This document shows positions 1 through 7,311 of a stretch of 64,000 nt of DNA, piece after piece (position 1 is the first letter of the stretch; every line of letters starts with the position of its first letter). Origin of the DNA: Streptomyces ortus (lineage in GTDB: Bacteria > Actinomycetota > Actinomycetes > Streptomycetales > Streptomycetaceae); contig NZ_JAIFZO010000002.1 of assembly GCF_026341275.1 (NCBI RefSeq), positions 1,562,361-1,626,360 of the forward strand, in the 5' to 3' direction. The notes under the pieces were generated by a model. It had not been told where the DNA came from, made no database searches, and saw nothing but the letters and a program-made list of their open reading frames with translations. The position numbers and the translations under genes were made by a program.

Positions 1-1
1 G

Positions 2-310
2 TGGAAGGGGCTGATCCTCTGGGAGCTCGAAGCCCACGGCGTACGCCGCTTCGCGGAACTCCGTCGCGCTCTGCCCGGGGTGAGCGAGAAGATGCTCACG
101 CAGCATCTGCGCGAGATGGAGGAGGACGGCCTCGTACACCGCGAGGTCCACGCCGAGGTGCCGCCGCGGGTGGAGTACTCCCTGACCGGGCACGGGCGCA
201 CGCTCAACCGGGCGCTCGGTCCGCTGGGCGCCTGGGGCGCCGAGCGGATGCGCCGCGAAGGCCTCGCGACGGCGGACGCGGCGGACACGGTGGAGGCCGC
301 ACGCGTCTGA
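2..310 (+). CDS. HxlR family winged-helix regulator (5' end outside window)
   Basis: The gene is cut by the left edge. The visible 102 residues begin W-K-G-L-I-L-W-E-L and continue through the winged-helix core: FAELRRALPG, then VSEKMLTQHLREMEEDGL, the recognition helix typical of HxlR proteins, then the wing VEYSLTGHG and a short C-terminal helix. About 10 to 20 N-terminal residues are missing, probably including the conserved cysteine of many members. HxlR proteins are dimeric DNA-binding repressors or activators that often sense electrophiles or redox changes. The VOC-family gene starts 49 bases downstream on the same strand and is a plausible target or operon partner. The effector is unknown. 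Confidence 0.85.
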   Translation, partial: WKGLILWELEAHGVRRFAELRRALPGVSEKMLTQHLREMEEDGLVHREVHAEVPPRVEYSLTGHGRTLNRALGPLGAWGAERMRREGLATADAADTVEAARV

Positions 311-359
311 GCGTGCGGCGGAACTCCGAACGAACCAGACACGACGAAGGAGTCGTTCC

Positions 360-797
360 ATGGACATGGCCCTTGAAGTGATCACGCTGCCGGTCACCGA
401 CATCGACCGGGCGAAGGCCTTCTACGAGGAGAAGGTGGGCTTCCACGTCGACCTCGACACGGAGGTGATGCCGGGCGCGCGGGTGGTCCAGCTGACGCCT
501 CCCGGTTCCGGCTGTTCGATCGCGCTCGCCGAGGGCGTGCCGATCCCGTCCGGGACCCCGCAGCCGGGCACGTACCACGGCATGCAGCTGGTCGTCGCGG
601 ACGCCAAGGCCGCGTACGAGGAGCTGACCGCGCGGGGCCTGGAACTGAGCGAGCCCGTCGCGTACGCCCCGCAGGACGGCGGCACGTTCATGCACTTCAC
701 CGACCCGGACGGCAACGGCTGGGCGATCCAGGAGTACCGGGAGCGCGCGACGAAGCCGCTGCACAAGCTGCTGTCGGACCAGGCCGAGCAGCAGTAG
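360..797 (+). CDS. VOC (glyoxalase/bleomycin resistance) family protein
   Basis: A 145-residue single-module vicinal-oxygen-chelate protein. The N-terminal half opens with a beta-alpha-beta unit (EVITLPVTDIDRAKAFYEEKVGF). The C-terminal half has the paired unit ending in TFMHFTDPDGNGWAIQEY, the usual strand carrying the metal or ligand glutamate. Proteins of this size dimerise and act on small cytoplasmic molecules as glyoxalases, dioxygenases or binding proteins; the substrate cannot be read from the sequence. An AAGGAG ribosome binding site sits 9 bases before the chosen ATG; a second in-frame ATG lies two codons in. It follows an HxlR regulator, a common pairing, and probably belongs to its regulon. 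Confidence 0.85.
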   Translation: MDMALEVITLPVTDIDRAKAFYEEKVGFHVDLDTEVMPGARVVQLTPPGSGCSIALAEGVPIPSGTPQPGTYHGMQLVVADAKAAYEELTARGLELSEPVAYAPQDGGTFMHFTDPDGNGWAIQEYRERATKPLHKLLSDQAEQQ

Positions 798-829
798 CCC
801 GCCGGCCCGAGCGCCTGGACCGGCCGGCG

Positions 830-1015
830 TCAGCCGCTGGCCGCGTACGCCAGGAAGCTGGTCCAGGCGCCGCGGGTGACGGCGAGTTGGGGACCCGCCT
901 GCACCTTGGAGTCACGTACGTGGATGAGGTCGGAGCAGACGGCCAACTCGACGCAGTCGCCATCACCGCCACTGCTGTAGCTGCTTTTGAACCAAGCCAG
1001 TTCAGTGGTGTTCAT
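830..1015 (-). CDS. DUF397 domain protein
   Basis: A 61-residue protein with the full DUF397 signature: W-F-K-S-S-Y-S near the N terminus, then CVELA, VRDSK and a C-terminal W-x-x-F-L block. DUF397 proteins are small actinobacterial partners of XRE regulators carrying DUF5753 and are linked to developmental or antibiotic control in streptomycetes. The start codon overlaps the stop of the upstream XRE gene by four bases (ATGA), so the two are translationally coupled. Their products probably interact physically, as in the characterised BldB/AbaA-type small-protein pairs. The biochemical activity is unknown. Confidence 0.92.
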   Translation of the reverse strand: MNTTELAWFKSSYSSGGDGDCVELAVCSDLIHVRDSKVQAGPQLAVTRGAWTSFLAYAASG

Positions 1016-1869
1016 AGTTCTCCCCGCATCCGCTGCAACAGGCTCACGGAGTCTTCAAGGGTGAGAGCCTGCGATCGCATCCTGGCATATCGCATCTGCA
1101 GAACGCTGATCTCCTTCGCATCCGAGACGAACAGGCCCCCGCGTTGGCCCTCGTTGTAGGCGACCCATCGGTTCCCCGGCGTCTCCAGCAGCTGCATAGG
1201 TCCGTCCAGGCCCGCATGCGCCTGCCGCACCACCGGCATCACCTGCACCTCGACGTTGCGCAGCTCAGCCAGCTCCAGCACATGGTCGATCAACGCTCGC
1301 GTCACCTCCACCCCGCCCGTCCTCCGGAGGAACAAATGCTCCTCCAGGATGAAGCTGAACGCCGTGTTCGGCCGCTCCCGCAGCAGCCGTTGGCGATCCG
1401 CCCGGGCCACCCACTGGGCCTCGATCTGGTCGTCGCCCAGAGGCGGCAGTTGGTTCACGAACAGGGTGCGCGCATACGCCTCGGTCTGCAACAGCCCCGG
1501 GATCAGGCGGCATTCGTACGTATGGAGACTCACCGCCTCCGCCTCCAGGCGGGCCCACTGGCGGAACCAACTGGCCAGCCCCGGTTGCCGGGACAGATGC
1601 CGTGCGGCCCCCCGCAACGCCCCGAACGCGTCGAGCACTTCCTCTGCCCGCTCGACGAACTCCGGCGTCGGAAACCGGCGCCCCTGTTCGATGGAGGCCA
1701 CGGTCGGCGCCGAGTACCGCACTCTGGGCGCGAACTCCTCCTGTGTGAGGCGGGCCCGTTTCCGGAAGGCCTTGACCACCTCGCCGAACGTCTTAAGGCT
1801 GTCGGACACCTCCGGCTCACCGCCACCACAACCAAGAGGGGCACCCACCCCACCCGTACCGTCCGTCAT
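1012..1869 (-). CDS. XRE family regulator with DUF5753 sensor domain
   Basis: A 285-residue cytoplasmic regulator. Residues near 25 to 85 form a helix-turn-helix of the XRE/Cro type (LKTFGEVVKAFRKRARLTQEEFA followed by SAPTVASIEQGRR). The rest is DUF5753, recognisable by SLHTYECRLIPGLLQTEAYAR and the C-terminal VSDAKEISVLQMRYARMRSQALT. I chose the ATG with GGAGGG six bases upstream; a GTG six codons earlier is the longer alternative. It is coupled to the DUF397 gene. Streptomycetes carry dozens of such pairs, and the ligand of DUF5753 is unknown. It points away from the TetR gene to its right. Confidence 0.93.
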   Translation of the reverse strand: MTDGTGGVGAPLGCGGGEPEVSDSLKTFGEVVKAFRKRARLTQEEFAPRVRYSAPTVASIEQGRRFPTPEFVERAEEVLDAFGALRGAARHLSRQPGLASWFRQWARLEAEAVSLHTYECRLIPGLLQTEAYARTLFVNQLPPLGDDQIEAQWVARADRQRLLRERPNTAFSFILEEHLFLRRTGGVEVTRALIDHVLELAELRNVEVQVMPVVRQAHAGLDGPMQLLETPGNRWVAYNEGQRGGLFVSDAKEISVLQMRYARMRSQALTLEDSVSLLQRMRGEL

Positions 1870-2000
1870 GCCAGGCCCTCCGTTCACCCGCGCCCATCAC
1901 CCGACCACACCGCCAACACCACCAACGCACCCATGGTCACGGAGGGTTACGCATACGGTCCACACGGTGAGCTCGTACGCTCGGCGCGCGTACGGGTCCG

Positions 2001-2042
2001 CAGTTAAGGAACGGTCGTTCTTGACTGATCGTTCCTTAACTG
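2001..2042. promoter_or_regulatory. Perfect 13-bp inverted repeat, probable TetR operator over a promoter
   Basis: CAGTTAAGGAACG at 2001-2013 is repeated inverted at 2030-2042 with a 16-base spacer. A shorter palindrome, AACG-GT-CGTT, lies at 2010-2019. A -35-like TTGACT (2021-2026) lies inside the spacer and a -10-like TACCCT (2045-2050) follows, placing transcription start close to the ATG at 2058. This is the architecture expected for an autorepressed TetR gene with a leaderless or near-leaderless transcript. The symmetry is read directly; the regulator assignment is inferred. Confidence 0.75.
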
Positions 2043-2057
2043 TTTACCCTCGTGGTC

Positions 2058-2558
2058 ATGGGCAGGCCAAGAGCATTCGACGAGGACGAAGCGGTACGCG
2101 CCGCCGTGGATCTGTTCGGCGGACGCGCCTATGACGGCGTGTCGGTCGACGACCTCGTCAGCCACCTCGGCGTGCACCGCAACAGCTTGTACAAGACGTT
2201 CGGCAGCAAGCGCGGCCTCTACCTGATCGCTCTGCGCCGCCACCTCACCGACGATGTCCGCCCTCTGCTCGACGCCCTCGGCGACGTACCGGACGCCGAG
2301 GCCGCGCTGCGACTGGTCACCACGGCAGACCTGCGCCTGCTTCTCCTCGCGACGGTCGAACGCGCACCGGTCGACGAGGAGGTCGCCTCCGAGGTGACGG
2401 CCGCACTGGCCGCCGTCGACCGGGCGATCGCCGACGCGCTCGGCGTTCCCGCCGATCTGGCCGCCGCCCTCACCGCCGCCGCGCTGGGCATCGTCCTGCG
2501 CGGCAACCCCGACAACGCCGCCACCGCGCTGATCCGACACCTCGACCCACTCCCCTGA
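2058..2558 (+). CDS. TetR/AcrR family regulator
   Basis: A 166-residue one-component regulator. The N-terminal helix-turn-helix runs from GRPRAFDEDEAVRAAVDLF to VSVDDLVSHLGVHRNSLYKTFGSKRGLYLIAL, a canonical TetR DNA-binding domain ending near residue 50. The C-terminal ligand domain is short and alanine-rich. The start is the ATG of MGRPRAF; two upstream GTG/GTC codons extend the frame but would lie in the promoter. No clear ribosome binding site is seen, consistent with a leaderless mRNA. The inverted repeat just upstream suggests autoregulation. It is followed 13 bases later by a small gene of unknown function, probably its co-transcribed target. Confidence 0.9.
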   Translation: MGRPRAFDEDEAVRAAVDLFGGRAYDGVSVDDLVSHLGVHRNSLYKTFGSKRGLYLIALRRHLTDDVRPLLDALGDVPDAEAALRLVTTADLRLLLLATVERAPVDEEVASEVTAALAAVDRAIADALGVPADLAAALTAAALGIVLRGNPDNAATALIRHLDPLP

Positions 2559-2571
2559 AACGGACACCGAA

Positions 2572-2922
2572 ATGACACTGATACGTATCGAGGGCGACGA
2601 CCTCGTCGTCGTGATCGAGGGTTTCGACAAACTCTGGTCGTTCAAGGGCAGCCTGACCATCCCACTGGCCAACGTCCGTGGCGCGACCGCCGACCCCGGT
2701 ATCGCCGCCGACCCCAAGGGAATCCGCGCACCGGGCTCCCACGTACCCGGGGTGATAACCGCCGGCACCTTCCACCAGGACGGCGAGAAGGTCTTCTGGA
2801 ACGTCAGGGACGCCGCAAAGGCGGTCGTGGTGGAACTCGCCGACGAGCGGTACGCACGCCTGGTCATCCAGGTCGACGACCCTCGCGCGGCTGTCGCCCT
2901 GGTCGAGAACGCCCTCGCGTGA
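2572..2922 (+). CDS. Conserved hypothetical protein, PH-like beta fold
   Basis: A 116-residue acidic soluble protein without signal peptide or membrane segment. It reads as alternating short strands (LIRIEGDDLVVVIEG, LWSFKGSLTIPLANVRGATAD) and ends with a helix (DPRAAVALVENALA). This pattern resembles small bacterial PH-like domain proteins whose central block carries a Pro-Lys-Gly-Ile-Arg-Ala-Pro-Gly loop. I do not recognise a characterised homologue. It lies 13 bases after the TetR gene, and its stop codon overlaps a possible GTG start of the MerR gene. The TetR, this gene and the MerR gene may therefore share one transcript. Confidence 0.7.
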   Translation: MTLIRIEGDDLVVVIEGFDKLWSFKGSLTIPLANVRGATADPGIAADPKGIRAPGSHVPGVITAGTFHQDGEKVFWNVRDAAKAVVVELADERYARLVIQVDDPRAAVALVENALA

Positions 2923-3014
2923 GGAGGGCCCTCTCGTCGTGCGGGGGCAGGCCGGCGCACAGTCTCGAATCGACCTCCGAGTCGGGCCCCGGGCGGCACC
3001 ACGGTTCGGCCCCG

Positions 3015-3365
3015 GTGTCGCTGTCGATCAGTGAACTCGCTCACCGGTGCCAAGTGAGCACGCGGTCACTGCGGTACTACGAGGAGCAAGGTCTCCTGTT
3101 CCCGTCGCGCAACGCCGTGGGGCACCGCAGGTACCAGGCGAAAGACGCCGACTGCGTCGGGTTCATCCAGTGTCTGTACGGCGCGGGCCTGCCGAGCGAC
3201 CTGATCCGTACGGTGGTCCAGGAGTGGAAACTCCCCGACTCCGCGCCCCGGATCGAGGCTCTACTGCGTACGCGGCACGCCGAACTCTCACGACAGGCGG
3301 AAGAACTGCATTCCAAGCTGACGGGCCTGGAAGCCGTACTGAACGCGGTGACCGGCAGCAGCTGA
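3015..3365 (+). CDS. MerR family regulator
   Basis: A 116-residue regulator. The winged-helix DNA-binding domain is clear: SISELAHRCQVSTRSLRYYEEQGLLFPSR, then GHRRYQ and an effector-proximal helix. It is followed by a dimerising coiled coil (RHAELSRQAEELHSKLTGLEAVL) and almost no C-terminal effector domain, as in short redox or organic-ligand MerR proteins. No metal-type cysteine pair is visible at the C terminus. I placed the start at GTG 3015, directly before the domain. A GTG at 2919 overlapping the previous stop would add 32 residues unlike the family. A MerR-type promoter lies just downstream, before the NIPSNAP-like gene. Confidence 0.88.
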   Translation: MSLSISELAHRCQVSTRSLRYYEEQGLLFPSRNAVGHRRYQAKDADCVGFIQCLYGAGLPSDLIRTVVQEWKLPDSAPRIEALLRTRHAELSRQAEELHSKLTGLEAVLNAVTGSS

Positions 3366-3366
3366 C

Positions 3367-3398
3367 TTGCCCTTCACGCCGGTGTGAACGTCTACCTT
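3367..3398 (+). promoter_or_regulatory. MerR-type promoter with a dyad in a 20-bp spacer
   Basis: TTGCCC (3367-3372) and TACCTT (3393-3398) are separated by 20 bases. That is longer than the usual 17 and typical of promoters that MerR proteins untwist. The spacer contains the 16-bp near-palindrome TTCACGCCGGTGTGAA (3373-3388), with seven of eight symmetric pairs intact. It lies between the merR-like gene and the small gene at 3440, which is the likely regulated gene. Confidence 0.6.
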
Positions 3399-3439
3399 CC
3401 TGGTGAATGCCCCGACAGGGCCCCAGGAAAGGCAGGCAG

Positions 3440-3772
3440 ATGGGCAACTACATGCTGGCGCAGCTCCAGCTGAAGTACGGTTTCGCGAATCTGGCGCGCT
3501 ATGAAGCCGCCATGGTGACCATCCGTGAATTCTTCGAATCGCAGGGCATCTCGCTGGTTGCGGGCACGGTGACGCAGGTCGGACCGCTGTACGAAGCGTT
3601 CAACCTGTGGAAGATCGAGGACCAGGGCCACTTGGAGCGCGCACTCGGCGCCTTGACGCTCAGCGATCCCCGCGCCCTGGAGGCCATGGGCGAGCTGGAT
3701 GCCACGGTGGAACACGAACAGACGCGATTTCTCGGCTCACTCGCGTTCGCGGGGAACCCGAACACTGCGTGA
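3440..3772 (+). CDS. NIPSNAP-like dimeric alpha-beta barrel protein
   Basis: A 110-residue soluble protein. It opens with a strand (MLAQLQLKYG) and contains ISLVAGTVTQVGPLYEAFNLWKI, closely resembling the NIPSNAP/Dabb pattern of a strand ending in (E/Q)-(I/V)-G-P-L followed by a hydrophobic strand with a conserved Trp. The C-terminal helix is regular. Such proteins form dimeric beta barrels; most have unknown roles, some binding heme or small organics. The start is the ATG after AGGAAAGG; an upstream in-frame ATG adds eleven basic residues with no ribosome binding site. Its position behind a MerR-type promoter suggests inducible expression under the upstream regulator. Confidence 0.6.
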   Translation: MGNYMLAQLQLKYGFANLARYEAAMVTIREFFESQGISLVAGTVTQVGPLYEAFNLWKIEDQGHLERALGALTLSDPRALEAMGELDATVEHEQTRFLGSLAFAGNPNTA

Positions 3773-3834
3773 GCCTTCGGGCTGGTCAGCTCTCAGCAGT
3801 GCTCGCAAGCCTGGTGGCCGGCTGATTGAAAGAG

Positions 3835-4230
3835 TCAGGTCCTGGGCCGGAGCGTGCTTCCGGGGCGGAGTCCGCCCCCCTCGTCCAGATCGTTCAGCAC
3901 GGCCGGCAGGCCGACGCTCAGCATCTTCCTCCGGACGTGACCCAGGACCTGGGCCATCAGGAACCCGCCCGCACCCGTGAAGCCCGTGTGGTCATAGGTG
4001 AAGCGCGTTCCCGTGCCGTGGGATTCGATGCGGTAGGCGACCTCGGTGGTCTCGCCGCCGCCATGGTCGGTCCACGAGTAACGCAGCAGACGGGGCTCGT
4101 CCACATCCAGTACGACGCAGTCGACGATGCCGCTCCAGCCGGGCTTGGGCTTGGCGATGAACTGGAACCGGGCGCCGACGCTGGTGCTGAACCCTTCCGG
4201 GCGCGCCCCCGCTCCGGTCGCGGTCCACAG
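3835..4230 (-). pseudogene. SRPBCC (AHSA1/START-like) gene missing its 5' end
   Basis: The readable part encodes the C-terminal two thirds of an SRPBCC hydrophobic-cavity protein: GFSTSVGARFQFIAKPKPGW, DCVVLDVDEPRLLRYSWTD, RFTYDHTGFTG and GHVRRKML, about 130 residues. Upstream of about 4230 the frame stays open but runs antisense through the neighbouring TetR gene and no longer resembles the family. The first strand and helix of the fold, about 40 residues including the start codon, are absent. Together with the startless TetR gene on the other strand, this looks like a deletion that removed the shared promoter and both 5' ends. A functional protein is unlikely. Confidence 0.7.
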
Positions 4231-4902
4231 CGGTACGAGCCCGGGGCGGAAGGGCTGCGCGAACGGAAGAAGCGCCTCTTGCGGCAGCGCCTGTCCGACA
4301 TCGCCACCGAGATGTTCCTGGAGCGCGGCTTCGACGCCGTCCGCGTATCGGAGATCGCCCAGGCATGCGGAGTCTCGGAGAAGACGGTCTTCAACCGCTT
4401 CCCCACCAAGGAATCGCTCATCCTGGACCGGGGCGAGACCACTATGGCCGCCCTGCGCGCCGGCCTGGCCGACGCGGACCACTCGCCGGTCGAGGCGGCG
4501 CTGCGGATCCTCTCCGACGAACTGCGCGCCATGACCTCCTGGATCGCCGCACAGGACGACCCCGTCCACGCCGCCGCCATGATCAGGCGCTTCGGCGCGC
4601 TGACCAGGTCCGCGCCCTCACTGAGGGCCTACCACCGGGACATGACCGACCGGCTCGTCACCGTCGCAGCCGAGGCGCTGGCCCGGCGGACCGACATGAG
4701 CCCGGACGACCCGGAACCGCAGATCGCGGCCACCGCCCTGCTCGGACTGTGGTCGATCCAGTTCCGGAGCCTCGGGAAACACCTGGACGGCGCCCGCACG
4801 CCGGCACAGATCCATGAGGCGGTGACGGCCGACGTCCGCCGAGCAGCCAAGCTCATCGACACGGGCCTGACCTCATTCAAAGACGCCGCCCCGGCCCCCT
4901 GA
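4063..4902 (+). CDS. TetR/AcrR family regulator without a recognisable native start
   Basis: The TetR domain is clear from about 4246: GLRERKKRLLRQRLSDIATEMF, then VRVSEIAQACGVSEKTVFNRFPTKESLI, followed by an intact ligand domain ending SFKDAAPAP, about 215 family residues. No ATG, GTG or TTG occurs in frame between 4066 and the domain. The nearest start, ATG 4063, gives a 279-residue product whose first 60 residues are antisense to the SRPBCC remnant. The true start, normally a few residues before the GLRERKK block, appears lost with the intergenic region. Expression is doubtful; a CTG at 4255 is an unlikely alternative. It is transcribed toward a strong bidirectional terminator. Confidence 0.6.
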   Translation: MVGPRVTQQTGLVHIQYDAVDDAAPAGLGLGDELEPGADAGAEPFRARPRSGRGPQRYEPGAEGLRERKKRLLRQRLSDIATEMFLERGFDAVRVSEIAQACGVSEKTVFNRFPTKESLILDRGETTMAALRAGLADADHSPVEAALRILSDELRAMTSWIAAQDDPVHAAAMIRRFGALTRSAPSLRAYHRDMTDRLVTVAAEALARRTDMSPDDPEPQIAATALLGLWSIQFRSLGKHLDGARTPAQIHEAVTADVRRAAKLIDTGLTSFKDAAPAP

Positions 4903-4908
4903 AACACC

Positions 4909-4941
4909 GTGGGGCCGACGGTCCGCGACCGTCGGCCCCAC
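4909..4941. terminator. Bidirectional hairpin terminator
   Basis: A perfect 15-bp inverted repeat (4909-4923 and 4927-4941, GTGGGGCCGACGGTC in the left arm) with a three-base loop. It lies between the convergent TetR gene and glnA2 gene. There is no long T tract on either side, as is usual for streptomycete terminators. Confidence 0.85.
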
Positions 4942-4982
4942 ATGTCTGATCTTCGGGAAACCCGCTCCGGAAGAGCCTGCCC

Positions 4983-6344
4983 TTACAGCACCGGCAGGTT
5001 CTTCCGCAGCTCGAAAGCGGTCACCTCGGAGCGGTACTCCTCCCACTCCGCCTTCTTGTTGCGCAGGAAGAAGTCGAAGACGTGTTCGCCGAGCGTCTCG
5101 GCGACCAGTTCGCTGCGTTCCATCAGGGACAGCGACTCGCCCAGGTTCTGGGGCAGCGGCTCGATGCCCATCGCGCGGCGCTCGGCGTCGGAGAGGGCCC
5201 AGACGTCGTCGTCGGCGCCCGGCGGCAGCTCGTAGCCCTCCTCGATGCCCTTGAGGCCGGCGGACAGCAGGACCGCGTACGTCAGGTACGGGTTCGCGCC
5301 CGAGTCGATCGAGCGGACCTCCACCCGCGCCGACCCCGTCTTGCCGGGCTTGTACATCGGGACGCGGACCAGGGCCGAGCGGTTGTTGTGGCCCCAGCAG
5401 ATGTACGAGGGAGCCTCGCCGCCCGCGCCCGCGGTGCGCTCGGAGCCGCCCCAGATGCGCTTGTACGAGTTGACCCACTGGTTGGTGATCGCGGCGATCT
5501 CCGCCGAGTGCTTCAGCAGGCCCGCGATGAAGGAGCGGCCGACCTTGGAGAGCTGGTACTCGGAGCCCGACTCGTAGAACGCGTTGCGGTCGCCCTCGAA
5601 GAGCGAGAGGTGCGTGTGCATGCCCGAGCCCGGGTGCTCGCTGAACGGCTTCGGCATGAACGTCGCCTGCACGCCCTGCTCCAGCGCCACCTGCTTCATG
5701 ACCAGCCGGAACGTCATGATGTTGTCGGCCGTGGACAGCGCGTCCGCGTACCGGAGGTCGATCTCCTGCTGGCCCGGCGCGCCCTCGTGGTGCGAGAACT
5801 CGACCGAGATGCCCATCGACTCCAGCATGGTGATCGCCTGGCGGCGGAAGTCCATACCGACGTTGTGCGGGGTGTGGTCGAAGTAGCCGGAGTTGTCGGC
5901 CGGGGTCGGCCGCGAGCCGTCCGTCGGCTTGTCCTTCAGCAGGAAGAACTCGATCTCCGGGTGCGTGTAGAAGGTGAAGCCCTGGTCGGAGGCCTTGGCC
6001 AGCGCCCGCTTCAGCACGTACCGCGGGTCCGCGAAGGACGGCGAGCCGTCCGGCATCAGGATGTCGCAGAACATCCGGGCGGTGCCGGGGGCCTCGGCCC
6101 GCCACGGCAGGACCTGGAAGGTCGACGGATCCGGCTTGGCGATCATGTCGGACTCGTAGACGCGGGCGAAGCCCTCGATGGCCGACCCGTCGAAACCGAT
6201 GCCCTCGTCGAATGCCTGTTCCAGCTCCGCCGGGGCCACGGCCACCGATTTGAGGAAGCCCAGCACGTCCGTGAACCACAGGCGTACGAAACGGATGTCG
6301 CGCTCTTCCAACGTACGGAGCACGAACTCCTGCTGCTTGTCCAT
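4983..6344 (-). CDS. glnA2: Type I glutamine synthetase-like enzyme, GlnA2 type
   Basis: A 453-residue cytoplasmic ligase of the GSI fold, the length of GlnA2. Visible family blocks are DGSAIEG (52-58), the metal-binding HPEIEFF (128-134), HHEGAPGQQEID (185-196), KPF-x6-GSGMHTH (232-245) and WGHNNRSALVR. Where GSI-beta enzymes carry the adenylylated tyrosine (LYDLP), this protein has DDVWALS, so control by adenylylation looks absent. In streptomycetes, GlnA2-type proteins have been linked to glutamylation of polyamines rather than ammonium assimilation, so the substrate here may be a polyamine. I placed the start at MDKQQEF with GGAAG upstream; the longer open frame is not conserved. It is divergent from the DUF3105 gene. 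Confidence 0.9.
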   Translation of the reverse strand: MDKQQEFVLRTLEERDIRFVRLWFTDVLGFLKSVAVAPAELEQAFDEGIGFDGSAIEGFARVYESDMIAKPDPSTFQVLPWRAEAPGTARMFCDILMPDGSPSFADPRYVLKRALAKASDQGFTFYTHPEIEFFLLKDKPTDGSRPTPADNSGYFDHTPHNVGMDFRRQAITMLESMGISVEFSHHEGAPGQQEIDLRYADALSTADNIMTFRLVMKQVALEQGVQATFMPKPFSEHPGSGMHTHLSLFEGDRNAFYESGSEYQLSKVGRSFIAGLLKHSAEIAAITNQWVNSYKRIWGGSERTAGAGGEAPSYICWGHNNRSALVRVPMYKPGKTGSARVEVRSIDSGANPYLTYAVLLSAGLKGIEEGYELPPGADDDVWALSDAERRAMGIEPLPQNLGESLSLMERSELVAETLGEHVFDFFLRNKKAEWEEYRSEVTAFELRKNLPVL

Positions 6345-6583
6345 CTTCCGCTTCCACCCAATCTTGCTGGTCAGGCCGCCTGCTCCCGTCCCAGGGAGGC
6401 GGTCGGGCACCTGCGCATCACACCACATCAGCATTTCATGCGCGTTGCGGGCCCCGATCGTCCGGCCGACCTCCGCCCGAACGCCTCGCACACGGCGCGT
6501 GTACTGCGCTGACGCCCATCTTGCCCGCTGAACGGCGGACATGAAATGGCGGACAACTGGCGTCTCTCCGTCACCTTCCCCAC

Positions 6584-6589
6584 TACGAT
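6584..6589 (+). promoter_or_regulatory. Candidate -10 element upstream of the DUF3105 gene
   Basis: TACGAT lies about 50 bases before the ATG at 6640 and matches the actinobacterial -10 pattern TANNNT. No convincing -35 is present. The 295-base divergent region 6345-6639 contains nothing else I can assign apart from a direct repeat GGCGGACA at 6534-6541 and 6548-6555. Confidence 0.3.
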
Positions 6590-6639
6590 CAGCAGACCAC
6601 TCCACTGCCCCTGCCCCTTTCCCCCAGAAGGACCACCCC

Positions 6640-7311
6640 ATGGGTTCCGCCAAGAAGACAGAGTCCGCGTCGCGCAAGGCGCGGATAGAGGAGATGCGGC
6701 GCGCCGAGCAGTCCCGCGAGCGCCGCAACCGGGTCCTCACGATCACCGCCAGTGTGATCGTCGTCGCCGGTCTCGTCGCCGGTGGCGCGTTCCTGGTCAA
6801 GTCGCAGTCCGACGACAAGGACAGCGGAGCGGCGAGCGACTCGAAGGCGGCCTCGGGGAAGTTCGTCACGGGCAAGGACGGCGTGAAGAAGTGGAGCACC
6901 AAGCTCACGCAGAACCACGTCACCAAGGACGTGAAGTACCCGATGGAGCCCCCGGTCGGCGGTGACCACAACCAGGTCTGGATGAACTGCAACGGCGACG
7001 TCTACGAGGACGCGATCAAGAACGAGAACGCCGTGCACTCGCTGGAGCACGGCGCGGTCTGGGTGACGTACAACGGCAAGGCGTCCGACGCCGACGTGAA
7101 GGCGCTCGCCGAGAAGGTCAAGAAGACGCCGTACTCGCTGATGAGCCCCGTCGAGGACCAGCAGGACCCGATCATGCTCTCCGCGTGGGGTCACCAGCGG
7201 ACGGTGAAGAGCGCGAGCGACCCGGACGTCGGCACGTTCTTCGAGACGTACGTCCAGGGCAAGCAGACTCCCGAGCCCGGCGCCGCCTGCACCAACGGCC
7301 TGTCGAAGTGA
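6640..7311 (+). CDS. DUF3105 domain membrane-anchored protein
   Basis: A 223-residue protein. Residues 1 to 30 are highly charged (SRKARIEEMRRAEQSRERR), followed by one transmembrane segment (LTITASVIVVAGLVAGGAFLV). The rest is extracytoplasmic DUF3105, with the family hallmarks PPVGGDHNQVWMNCNGDVY, VHSLEHGAVWVTY, MLSAWGHQ and a final Cys. The conserved His, Asn and Cys residues suggest metal or redox chemistry at the cell surface, but no function is established. AGAAGGA precedes the ATG. The stop overlaps or abuts the start of the DUF305 gene, so the two form an operon; this pairing is common in streptomycetes. Confidence 0.9.
   Translation: MGSAKKTESASRKARIEEMRRAEQSRERRNRVLTITASVIVVAGLVAGGAFLVKSQSDDKDSGAASDSKAASGKFVTGKDGVKKWSTKLTQNHVTKDVKYPMEPPVGGDHNQVWMNCNGDVYEDAIKNENAVHSLEHGAVWVTYNGKASDADVKALAEKVKKTPYSLMSPVEDQQDPIMLSAWGHQRTVKSASDPDVGTFFETYVQGKQTPEPGAACTNGLSK

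Noticed and set aside
5082..6512. Plus-strand open frame opposite glnA2
   Set aside because: It is a shadow frame; glnA2 on the minus strand is well conserved and fills the region.
6345..6639. Possible GlnR box in the divergent glnA2 region
   Set aside because: No pair of GTNAC/GAAAC half sites with correct spacing could be found by eye.
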